From assembly GCA_963824085.1 (NCBI GenBank), contig CAWGNT010000023.1:62001-126000 (forward strand): a DNA stretch of 64,000 bases, given 5' to 3'. Shown piece by piece: positions 44,759 through 52,641 of this stretch. The position numbers were made by a program, and so were the translations under genes. This DNA is from JARRNE01 sp963824085 (GTDB lineage: Bacteria; Pseudomonadota; Gammaproteobacteria; Chromatiales; Chromatiaceae). Positions within the stretch are counted from its first letter, which is position 1; every line of letters begins with the position of its first letter. The notes under the pieces are model-generated. The model was given only the letters and a program-made list of their open reading frames with translations, had not been told where the DNA came from and did no database searches.

Positions 44759-45274
44759 TCATCTCGATGCACTCACCTTGGGCGGTGAAGGGAACAGGGC
44801 GTAGGGCGGACTGGGTTCCCGGTCAGGCGGGACATAGGCAGGTGCGGGGTTTCCTGGCGCCCCCAGCGAGCGGATGAAACGATAAAGGGCGCGCAGATCA
44901 TCCTCGTGCATCTTGTTGAGCGTGTACCAAGGCATTGGAGGCCGGCGCTTCAGGGTGCGGGCCACTTGAACCCATTGGTCTTCGCTCATGTCTTTGAGGA
45001 GCAGGCGCAGGTTGGGGGCGTAGGTAGTGCCCCAGGGTCCGCGCCAGCCGAAGCTGTCGCCCAACAGCCACTGGGATTCAGGGATCTGACCGTTTCCCAT
45101 TAGGTAGCCAGCCGTGTGACAGTCGTTGCAGCCGCCCACTTGGGCGAGGTAGCGACCCCGCTCGATCATCGCGGTGTCATTTTCTGTCGTGGCGGACCAA
45201 CTCGACGCCGCGCCTGCAGCGAGACTGGCGACAATTGGTGCGGTGAGAAGCAGCTTGCGGGTCTTCCTTGGCAT
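44759..45274 (-). CDS. monoheme c-type cytochrome
   Basis: A 171-residue exported cytochrome. Signal peptide at residues 1-28 (KLLLTAPIVASLAAGAASSW). The haem motif CNDCH is at about residue 49 in RGRYLAQVGGCNDCHTAGYL, and a methionine in PPMPWYTLNKM is the probable sixth ligand. The fold fits class I cytochromes that accompany dehydrogenases. GAAGGG precedes the ATG. It lies in the same island as the octaheme operon, on the other strand, so it could be a soluble partner. Confidence 0.9.
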   Translation of the reverse strand: MPRKTRKLLLTAPIVASLAAGAASSWSATTENDTAMIERGRYLAQVGGCNDCHTAGYLMGNGQIPESQWLLGDSFGWRGPWGTTYAPNLRLLLKDMSEDQWVQVARTLKRRPPMPWYTLNKMHEDDLRALYRFIRSLGAPGNPAPAYVPPDREPSPPYALFPSPPKVSASR

Positions 45275-45977
45275 GGTCTTGCCCTTCTAACGTTGGATCC
45301 AGAAATTCGGCTTACGCCGTGCGACGGCATCCTGATGACCTGGCGTCGTCACCTCTGCTGAGACCAAGCGCCTAGGGTCACCTGGTCGCAGGCCGCTATA
45401 GGTTGATGTTGGAACTAGCTCGGAACTAGCTCCAGAGCACTCCGAAAAAGCGCCCAACTCCGCGACGAAAACTATCTGCGGACTTACGCGGTTGAGCCAT
45501 TGATCACTACCAGGGCGGCGTCTGCCCGAAGCTTTCAGGCCTGGCTCCGGATATCCTGGCCCGTTGGGAGAACTCTCAACCGTGTTTCTTCCCGCAATCC
45601 AAGTATAGTGCTAGGAAATTAACAACCCGGCGGTTGTAGTAATGACGATTTAGTAACCTACCAGGACTCAGGAATTGCCCCTGCGCCAACCGCTTGCGGT
45701 CCCACGCATGGGCTTCGTACACCGCTGACTGACCGCGTAGGGTGGAACTGATCGGCTTAATTGGTTGGCTGCGAGAGTCCGCAATGCGTCCTTTGCGGTC
45801 AGTCATGACGAAGGCCCCCAGCGGCAGCTCTGGGTCGGTTACTGCCCTTGGCGACCTTTCCTGCCGTCGAACCCCTGAAAGGACGGAAAGCGCAACTCCG
45901 GCTGCTCGCGATACTTTGCTTGCTACTCTGGCCCGACGCTGGGCCAGACCAGAGGCCAGCGGGCGCCACCCGCCTCC
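45275..45977. other. accessory intergenic stretch, nothing recognised
   Basis: About 700 bp upstream of the cytochrome gene. Frames at 45576-45806 and 45742-45996 lack motifs and ribosome binding sites. Confidence 0.45.
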
Positions 45978-46198
45978 TCACGTAGCGGCCGTCTGATCCT
46001 CGATCTTGGCCTCGGGCGCGTGCTTCATCACTGACTGCAGTCCGTTCTCGCAGGCTCGCTCCATGGTGTAGCGTTCGCTCGTGCCGAGGCCTTGGTCTAG
46101 TAAGCCTGACTCCCGAGAATGATCTGCCCGTTGCTCGCCTTCAGGCGAAAGCGGAACTTGCCGCCCTTGTCGGCATAGACCTCGAATTTTCCCGCTAT
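45978..46198 (-). pseudogene. YegP/DUF1508 family remnant
   Basis: On the minus strand a frame reads AGKFEVYADKGGKFRFRLKA then SNGQIILGSQAY and stops at a TAG. Further on another frame gives ENGLQSVMKHAPEAKIEDQT. Together these are the two halves of a YegP-type DUF1508 module (GKFEVYKDKxGKxRFRLKASNGQIIL, then ..GIESVKKNA). The initiator position holds ATA instead of ATG, after GGGGAGC. So start, stop and frame are all damaged. Confidence 0.8.
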
Positions 46199-46870
46199 GC
46201 TGCTCCCCTTCGGTGGTTGTGGTTCGGATGGGTAGGCATAGCCAATCGAATCTCCGCGTCGGGATGCCGAACCACGGTATGCCTTTTTTCAAGGGGAGCT
46301 GAGCATTGCGCCGCCCTCAATGCGGCTCGAATGTGGCGTGACCGGAACCCGTTCCGACATCGATCGCCGGGGCCAGAACTTTGTCTTCAGTCCAGTCGCC
46401 CGCGCTTGAACGCCCGTGGGTGAGGGAGGGAGCCGCAAGTTGGCTACCCGCCCTCCAGGTCTGGCATCCGACTGACAGCAAACGGCCGTTATCTGTGCAG
46501 TGCCCTATAATGTGCGGTATCTGGCCAAGCGGTGGGACAACCCCTGCCTTTGCGCCAATGTACGCATTTGGGACCAACCTACCGCCAAGGCGATGGCTGC
46601 ACTGCTGTTTGCAGGACGCTCTCTGCTCGGGACCAGCGACTGCGGGCTTGGGCCGGTCACGCGACCTCAGACCCTGAATTCTTTCGCCGTCCGCCCCAGG
46701 CGGCACCGCACCCCGGAAGCCGATGTGAGGATGAACGATAGTGTCGGGGCGCTTTCGATGCCTTTGGGTTCGCGTTCGTTCATAGAGAACCCTTACGCAC
46801 GCTGAGACTGGTGAGAAAGCGTCGGGAGGCCAAACTGCGCCGGGTCTGAAGCAATGGGCAGGGTGAGCGT
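46199..46870. other. accessory intergenic stretch, nothing recognised
   Basis: About 670 bp. Long opposing frames (46317-46907 minus, 46500-46805 plus) have no recognisable motif and odd composition. I cannot support a gene. Confidence 0.45.
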
Positions 46871-47311
46871 ATGAATGTCTTCTCGTTCGATGACCCCATG
46901 CTTGCACTCATCACGCGCTTCGCCGCGTGTTGCGAGGACCCCGCCGTCTCGGAGGAGGCCTTTCTGCGGCAACAATGCGACCAGATACGCGAGTACGTGA
47001 AGGGCGTCTCTGAAGATCAGAGGCACGAGCGGGCGCTCGAGTGGATCACGGGCCACGCGGAGGACTACCGGCGGAAATGGCATACCGACGTCGTGGCTCA
47101 GCAAGCGCCGGCAAGTCGTTGTCTGGACTGCCCGCTGGAAGGCCGCGGCGACGCGAGCACCTGTGAGATCCATGAACGCTGGCTCGAGCTCCTGAACCAG
47201 TACGTCGCTGGAACGATCTCGTCGAAGGACTATGTGCTTGACAACCTCAACCTGCTGCGCCGGCACAAAGAGGAGCTCAAGAAGCGCGTTTCGCAGATCG
47301 CAGCTGCCTGA
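46871..47311 (+). CDS. hypothetical protein with Cys motif and helical C-terminus
   Basis: A 146-residue soluble protein. Residues 1-60 are helical (FDDPMLALITRFAACCEDP). A central RCLDCPL...STCEIH stretch gives a CxxC-x10-CxxH arrangement that could bind a metal. A helical tail follows, including LDNLNLLRRHKEELKKRVSQI. I do not know the family. The ATG follows GGGTGAGCGT, a weak ribosome binding site. It precedes the electron-transfer operon by 730 bp on the same strand; a link is only possible. Confidence 0.6.
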   Translation: MNVFSFDDPMLALITRFAACCEDPAVSEEAFLRQQCDQIREYVKGVSEDQRHERALEWITGHAEDYRRKWHTDVVAQQAPASRCLDCPLEGRGDASTCEIHERWLELLNQYVAGTISSKDYVLDNLNLLRRHKEELKKRVSQIAAA

Positions 47312-48043
47312 ACCGGCCCGAGCTGTGGCGCTCGACGGTCGCTGACGGCCACAAGCGGTTGTTGACCTCGCTTCGGCGACCGGCAGGACTGAATCTCAAA
47401 GCCGTCAGTCGGAGTCACTCACCCATCCCCGGACTGTACCCGCCGCTGGTTGCAACTGGACCTTGCTGTCGCTGAATCCAGGGGCGACGCTACACGACTG
47501 AACCCGGCGTTGCCCCGGCCCCTTGCTCCAGGTATCCCGGAACCGGGATGCGATGAAAAAGCCTTAGCCCAACTACCGGTTCGACGAGAGCGTCGACGAC
47601 GGATGGCGTCGCAGCCACTCCAACGGAGAGGTGGTGTGGACGCACCGTGGCGAATCCGCCAGGTACCTTCACCTCCTCGTCTCCTGCTGCCGCACAACGC
47701 AGGTGTCCCCCCGGGGTGCGTTGCCCGCGCAAGTCTCTCTGTGACCCCCAGCAAAGCGCTTTCACGTGCCGCCGTTGACACTGCCCGGCTGGCGCGTTGA
47801 ACGGAAACCTCTGGCCGAAATGCGCCGCAGGCGGTTCGATCTCCTTCCGCAAGCATCTCCGCCTAGCCGTCAACGTCCCGACGGCGCGCTTTTCAGCTTG
47901 GCTTCATCGAGCAGTGCCATGCTGTCTTTCAAGCAACCTGCGCTGTCCTAGCGCCGAAGGCAAGGACGCATCCGTATGACGGGTGGGCTGCCGTTTTCAT
48001 CGCGGCAACGGACAACAGACCCTGAACAGCCGAGACATTGCTC
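47312..48043. other. intergenic stretch upstream of the electron-transfer operon
   Basis: About 730 bp. No coding frame with a motif. This stretch should contain the promoter and any regulatory sites of the operon, but I see no convincing -10/-35 pair or riboswitch. Confidence 0.45.
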
Positions 48044-49297
48044 ATGAGCACCGAAACTTTAGCGCTGATCATCTTCGCCGTAGTGCTGGCGCAGGTGGCC
48101 TCGCTGGTCTTGGTCGGCCTCTACCGCCAAAGGAACAAATACCGGAACATCGGGCCGCCCCAAAATGGACTTCCGGTGGCCCCCGTCGCCGTGAAACTCC
48201 CTCTAGCTGCGGGTCAAGGGGGGGATGGGTACAAGGATTTCTTGGTCCAGCGCCGTGTCTTGGACGAAGACAATAGGACCGTCTGTTCCTTCTACCTGGT
48301 GCCTGTGGACCGCGGGCCGCTCCCCGCATACCAACCGGGCCAGTACCTCACCTTTCGGTTGCGGATCCCGGACCCGTTGACCGGCGAGTCCAAAACGGTT
48401 GTGCGTTGTTACTCCCTTTCTGACCGGCCACGACCCGACTATTACCGGGTGACCATCAAGCGGGTCCCGCCGCTGGCCAGCAACCCGAACGCTCCGCTCG
48501 GACTCGCTTCAAACTTTTTCCATGACCAGATCCAACCGGGCATGCGGCTCTCGGTGAAGCCGCCGTCCGGTCATTTTCACCTGATGGAGGATTCGACCCT
48601 GCCGATCGTCCTGGTGGCCGGGGGGATTGGCATCACGCCGATGCTGAGCATCGTCAACTCGGTCCTAGAGGGTGGCAGCTCACGTGAGGTGTGGTTGTTC
48701 TTCGGTGTTCGCAGTGGTGCCGAGCACATCATGAAGGGTCACCTGGACGCCCTGCACAAGGCCCATGCCAACTTCCACCTCCACGTCTGCTACAGCCGCC
48801 CCGGCGACGGGGATGTCCTGGGCGTCGACTATCAGCATCGGGGGCATGCGGATATCGAGCTTCTGCGCTCAACGCTCAAGTTGGCGCGTTACCAGTTCTA
48901 CGTCTGCGGCCCCAAGCCCATGATGGAGACACTGATTCCCGGGCTCGAGGATTGGGGGGTAACGCCCAGTGACATCCACTATGAGTCGTTTGGCCCCGCA
49001 TCCCTGGCCAAACGCGAAGGACCTGCCTTGCCCAGCGCAGCGGTCATCCGGGTCACGTTCGGCCGCTCCGGCAAGACGGTCCCCTGGGATTCCGGTACCG
49101 ATTCGCTCCTCGTGCTCGCCGAGGCGAACGGTATCGCCGTCGAGTCGGGCTGCCGCGCCGGCAGTTGCGGCTACTGCCAGACTCGGCTCGAGGCCGGCGA
49201 GGTGGCGTACAGCCAGACGCCCGACGCGGAATTGGAACCCGGTCACTGCCTCCTCTGCATCACCACCCCCAAGAGCGACCTCACATTGGCCGCCTAG
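48044..49297 (+). CDS. membrane-anchored NAD(P)H/FAD/2Fe-2S oxidoreductase
   Basis: A 417-residue reductase. An N-terminal transmembrane helix (residues 6-26, LALIIFAVVLAQVASLVLVG) anchors the protein to the membrane. The FAD domain carries YQPGQYLTFRLRI and RCYSLS (121-126), the NAD(P) domain GGIGITPMLSIV (193-204) and a late YVCGPKPMM. A C-terminal 2Fe-2S ferredoxin domain holds C370, C375, C378 (CRAGSCGYC) and a final Cys at 402 or 405. It resembles NqrF and flavohaemoglobin-type reductases but is not a canonical NqrF. It is the first of three tightly spaced genes. Confidence 0.88.
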   Translation: MSTETLALIIFAVVLAQVASLVLVGLYRQRNKYRNIGPPQNGLPVAPVAVKLPLAAGQGGDGYKDFLVQRRVLDEDNRTVCSFYLVPVDRGPLPAYQPGQYLTFRLRIPDPLTGESKTVVRCYSLSDRPRPDYYRVTIKRVPPLASNPNAPLGLASNFFHDQIQPGMRLSVKPPSGHFHLMEDSTLPIVLVAGGIGITPMLSIVNSVLEGGSSREVWLFFGVRSGAEHIMKGHLDALHKAHANFHLHVCYSRPGDGDVLGVDYQHRGHADIELLRSTLKLARYQFYVCGPKPMMETLIPGLEDWGVTPSDIHYESFGPASLAKREGPALPSAAVIRVTFGRSGKTVPWDSGTDSLLVLAEANGIAVESGCRAGSCGYCQTRLEAGEVAYSQTPDAELEPGHCLLCITTPKSDLTLAA

Positions 49298-49305
49298 AGA
49301 CTGCC

Positions 49306-49884
49306 ATGGAAACCTCACTCGTCCGTAAAGAAGTCCTGCCGTTCCTCCTGATGTTCGGGTCGCTCATCGGCGCGACCGTGGTCATCGACGCCCTGCTGCA
49401 TCAGTTCGCTCTGGTCTGGGTCGGGCGCTATCTGGGCATCCCGGGCACCATTCTGATCCTTTCGTCGTTCTTCTACTCCATGCGCAAGCGCAAGCTCATC
49501 AGCGTCGGTAAGCCAAAGGTCCTGCTTGCCCTCCATGAAACGCTCACATGGCTGGGGGCGTTGATGATCCTGGTGCACGCCGGCGTCCATGTCTACACCA
49601 TCCTGCCGTGGCTCGCGCTCATCGCCATGCTGATCAACGTCATGAGCGGGATGACGGGCAAGTACCTGCTGGACCGCTCGCGGCGTTACCTGGCGGCGAA
49701 GAAGGCGACGTACACCGAGCGTGGCGTCACCGGAGAGGCGGTCGAGAAGGAGATCTTCTGGGATGCCGTGGCGGTTGACCTGATGAAGCAATGGCGGGCG
49801 GTGCACTTCCCTATCACCCTGGTGTTCGGCGTCCTGGGCGTCGCTCACATCCTCAGCATCTTCCTCTTCTGGCAGTGGCAATGA
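49306..49884 (+). CDS. polytopic membrane protein with paired histidines, possible cytochrome b
   Basis: A 192-residue inner-membrane protein with about five hydrophobic segments (roughly residues 10-29, 44-58, 75-97, 99-115 and 168-188). Histidines occur at 32, 77, 91, 95, 167 and 181, several inside helices. H77/H91/H95 and H167/H181 have the spacing expected for b-haem ligands or quinone sites. I do not recognise a named family. It starts 8 bp after the reductase and overlaps the octaheme cytochrome gene by four bases. An intermediary role between reductase and cytochrome is inferred from this position. Confidence 0.75.
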   Translation: METSLVRKEVLPFLLMFGSLIGATVVIDALLHQFALVWVGRYLGIPGTILILSSFFYSMRKRKLISVGKPKVLLALHETLTWLGALMILVHAGVHVYTILPWLALIAMLINVMSGMTGKYLLDRSRRYLAAKKATYTERGVTGEAVEKEIFWDAVAVDLMKQWRAVHFPITLVFGVLGVAHILSIFLFWQWQ

Positions 49885-50675
49885 ACCGAAAAACCGTCAT
49901 TGCCATCATCCTTGTCAATCTGGCGGCGGTCCTGGTGCTCGCCTTCGTCTACCCACACCTGATGGTCAGTCCAGGAAAACTGATCGACGCCCATCTGGAG
50001 CTCACCACCGACTGCTTCGCGTGCCACACGCCCTTCAGGGGCAGCTCTCCCGAAAAGTGCATTGTCTGCCATAAGGTGGACGAGATCGGGTTGTTGACCA
50101 CCAAGGGAATGCCCATCGCCGGAGAGAAGAAGAACGTCTCGTTTCACCAGAAGCTGGTCGAGCAGGACTGCGTCGCCTGCCACAGCGACCACAGGGGCGT
50201 AAAGGCCTTCCGTCCCATCGGCCAGTTCTCCCACGAGCTGCTCGACCCTTCCGTAGGGCAACGGTGCGGCGGCTGCCATGCAGGTCCAGGGGACGCCCTG
50301 CACCAGAAGATCAGGGGAAACTGCGGGCAGTGCCACACCCAGACAGGCTGGACGCCGGCGACGTTCGATCACGATCAATATTTCCGCTTCGACCAGAACC
50401 ACACCACGGACTGCGTGACCTGCCACGTCGACGACAACTACGGCCGGTACACCTGTTACGGTTGCCACGAGCACTCGCGGTCAAAGATCCGGGAGGAGCA
50501 CGTTGAGGAGGGCATCCTCGACTACGAAAACTGCGTGGAGTGTCACCGAAGCAGCGACAAGGACGAAGCCGAGGAACTGTGGCGTTCCGGCAGCGTGAAG
50601 TCGGGGGAAGGAGGGTCTGATTCCAGTCGCCAGAACCTCCGCGCCGGCCAAGACGGAAAGCATGACGATGACTAA
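49881..50675 (+). CDS. membrane-anchored octaheme c-type cytochrome
   Basis: 264 residues. One N-terminal helix (residues 5-24) acts as uncleaved anchor or signal, followed by a periplasmic domain with eight CxxCH motifs: CFACH45-49, CIVCH60-64, CVACH97-101, CGGCH129-133, CGQCH148-152, CVTCH178-182, CYGCH192-196 and CVECH218-222. Extra histidines (for example H90, H118, H164, H174) can serve as distal ligands, as in cytochrome c3-like proteins. The C-terminal 40 residues are polar and disordered, ending KHDDD. The ATG overlaps the preceding stop (ATGA). Confidence 0.92.
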   Translation: MNRKTVIAIILVNLAAVLVLAFVYPHLMVSPGKLIDAHLELTTDCFACHTPFRGSSPEKCIVCHKVDEIGLLTTKGMPIAGEKKNVSFHQKLVEQDCVACHSDHRGVKAFRPIGQFSHELLDPSVGQRCGGCHAGPGDALHQKIRGNCGQCHTQTGWTPATFDHDQYFRFDQNHTTDCVTCHVDDNYGRYTCYGCHEHSRSKIREEHVEEGILDYENCVECHRSSDKDEAEELWRSGSVKSGEGGSDSSRQNLRAGQDGKHDDD

Positions 50676-51263
50676 CCAGCGAACAGTGCAGCGGAGGCCT
50701 TGTCGGAGAAGCACAATAATCTCTCGCAGACAATGGTGCATCAGACGCCTTACGCAAAGGCTGCAGAAGAATCGGCAGTGCGGATTCGATCTGGCTTGTT
50801 GCCTATCTTCCGTCCACCGGCTCGGGAGCATAGACGGGCCGAGTCTTGGCGTCCGCTGATGTTCCTATACCGGGCATTCGTTCTTTCGGGCGTTGTGACC
50901 GCTTTGGGTCGTCAGCCGCCACTCGCCATCGGAAACGAGCCGAACACCCGCTGCAGGCTCGCCTCGTCGCGACAGAACCGGCCATGGTGATCCCCGCAGC
51001 GCGGCACACAATGAGGGTAGTGGAAACGAGCACTCGGCGAAGGGAGTTGCTCTGCTGCACAATATCATCAGCAAGGAGATGGCGAGGGAGAAGAAGCAGG
51101 AATCGCACTCTCCGTTAGAAAGCCGCGATCCAGCTTTAAGCTCAACCAGCATCTCTTCTCCCTCCTCCCTCCTGAACTCCATCCAAAAGAAACCCGTAAT
51201 ATCAATGTATTAGGGAGGAGAGGGAGGAGAAGGAGAAGAATTTCAAGTCATTCCATTTGCAAA
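50676..51263. other. intergenic stretch with a polypurine/polypyrimidine palindrome
   Basis: About 590 bp after the octaheme operon. The segment 51150-51240 has a CT-rich run (TCTTCTCCCTCCTCCCTCC) facing a GA-rich run (GGGAGGAGAGGGAGGAGAAGG) across an AT-rich spacer. This could act as a terminator or form unusual DNA structure. No gene recognised. Confidence 0.5.
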
Positions 51264-51485
51264 ATGCCTCAGATGACAAACGCAAAGGTGAGATTCGACG
51301 CAAACGTTGCGGAAATCAATTCGCTGTTAGCGGAACTCCGGCGGGAGATCAAGCGGCGCCGTGCTTCCACCAGGAACCCCGACTACGCGGATGTCGGTGA
51401 CCTCGCCTACATCCGCCAGCGCTTGAACGAGGCGCTTGGCCGCGAAGACAAAGATCCGCCGGCAAAGGCCAGCGCACGGCGATAA
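51264..51485 (+). CDS. small helical protein upstream of integrase copy 2
   Basis: A 73-residue basic protein: NAKVRFDANVAEINSLLAEL, then a RREIKRRRAST turn, then a second helix DLAYIRQRLNEALGRED. A GA-rich segment upstream offers many Shine-Dalgarno-like strings. It lies 41 bp before the recombinase gene on the same strand and could be an accessory (excisionase- or regulator-like) gene, but no helix-turn-helix is evident. Confidence 0.45.
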   Translation: MPQMTNAKVRFDANVAEINSLLAELRREIKRRRASTRNPDYADVGDLAYIRQRLNEALGREDKDPPAKASARR

Positions 51486-51526
51486 CACGGCTCCGGGTCA
51501 CAACGTTCAATCCAGCCAGAACAACA

Positions 51527-52558
51527 ATGTCCCTGATCCGCGTTCCAAGTTCTCCCTACTACCACGTCGTCCTGATCATCAACGGTAAGCGGTATCAGAG
51601 GAGTGCCAAGACCGCCTCTCGTGCACAGGCAAAGGCGTTTGAGTCGAGGTGGCACAACGAGCTTCTCCGCCAGGCAACGTTCGGCGAGGCGGAGGCGGTC
51701 GCGGAAGCGGCACGGTTGTTCCTCGCCGCCCACAAGGACAACGTCAATCTCAGCAACATCCGTGCGCACTGCAACCGGTTCGTCGACCACTTCGGTAAAC
51801 AGACCGACCTTGCCGCGATCACGACGACCGATTTCAACCGGTTTCTCGCCGGGCTCGCCGAGGAGCTCCAGCCAGGGACGATCAACCAAATCACCCAACA
51901 GTTCCGCCAGCTTGTGACCGAGACGGCAGCACTCGGGTACGCGACGCCGAAGATCGACTACCCGAACCGGCTGGAGGTCAAGCAGAAGACGCGGGTGTTC
52001 TCACCGGAGGAGGAGGTGGCGCTGCTCAACCACCTCGCGTCCTCACCACGGCTGAGCGAGAACTACGACCTCGCGGTCTTCCTCCTTGATACCGGTGCGC
52101 GGATCAACGAGGCGCTGACGACCACCTGGGATGATGTGACCTCGAAGGCAAGCGGATGCGGATTGTCCGCCACAAGACGAAGACGCAGACGATCGTCGGG
52201 ATCACAGACCGCCTCCATGCGGTTCTTCAGCGTCGGTTTGCCGAGGACACGCACCGGCCGACGAACAACTACGTGTTCAAGAACGGCGATGCCTCCGGTC
52301 CTCGGCGGTACTCGGATGTCGCGATCCAGCGGGCGTTTACCGTCACCGGGATCAACTCGCCGGAGAACGTTGCTCGTTTGGGCAAGGCCACGATCCACAC
52401 GTTCCGCCATCACTTCATCTCGAAGCTGACCGCAAACGGGCTGTCGCCGCAGCAGATCATGAAGCTCAGCGGACAGGCCTGAGTCTCCACCCTGATGCGA
52501 TACAACCACCTCAGCCAGGATGCGGTGTTGGAGAAGGCGTTGGGGATTTTGAATGAGA
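51527..52558 (+). pseudogene. tyrosine recombinase, broken copy 2
   Basis: It starts properly (MSLIRVPSSPYYHVVLIING) and keeps the N-terminal and core-binding domain. At about 52138 a single base is missing relative to copy 1 (GATGATGTGACC here, GATGATGTCGACC there), shifting the frame. The catalytic part continues from 52156 with HTFRHHFISK, but a TGA replaces the GCATCC of copy 1 in the GHAS motif near 52481. The Tyr region RYNHLSQD lies beyond that stop. Copies 1 and 2 therefore carry different lesions, so neither encodes a full enzyme. Confidence 0.85.
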
Positions 52559-52641
52559 TGTGGAGGACACCTGGCGAGAGGCATCCAGGACTGGAGCCCC
52601 ACCTACTTCACGCGGCGAACGAGGTGCTGCGAGCTGGACCC

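Noticed and set aside
46317..46907. 196-codon minus-strand frame
   Set aside because: Cannot be matched to any family, has improbable composition (His, Arg, Pro, Gly) and overlaps the start of a more credible plus-strand gene at 46871.
24279..47311. CRISPR array or replication origin
   Set aside because: No regularly spaced direct repeats with unique spacers and no DnaA-box cluster were seen anywhere in the window.
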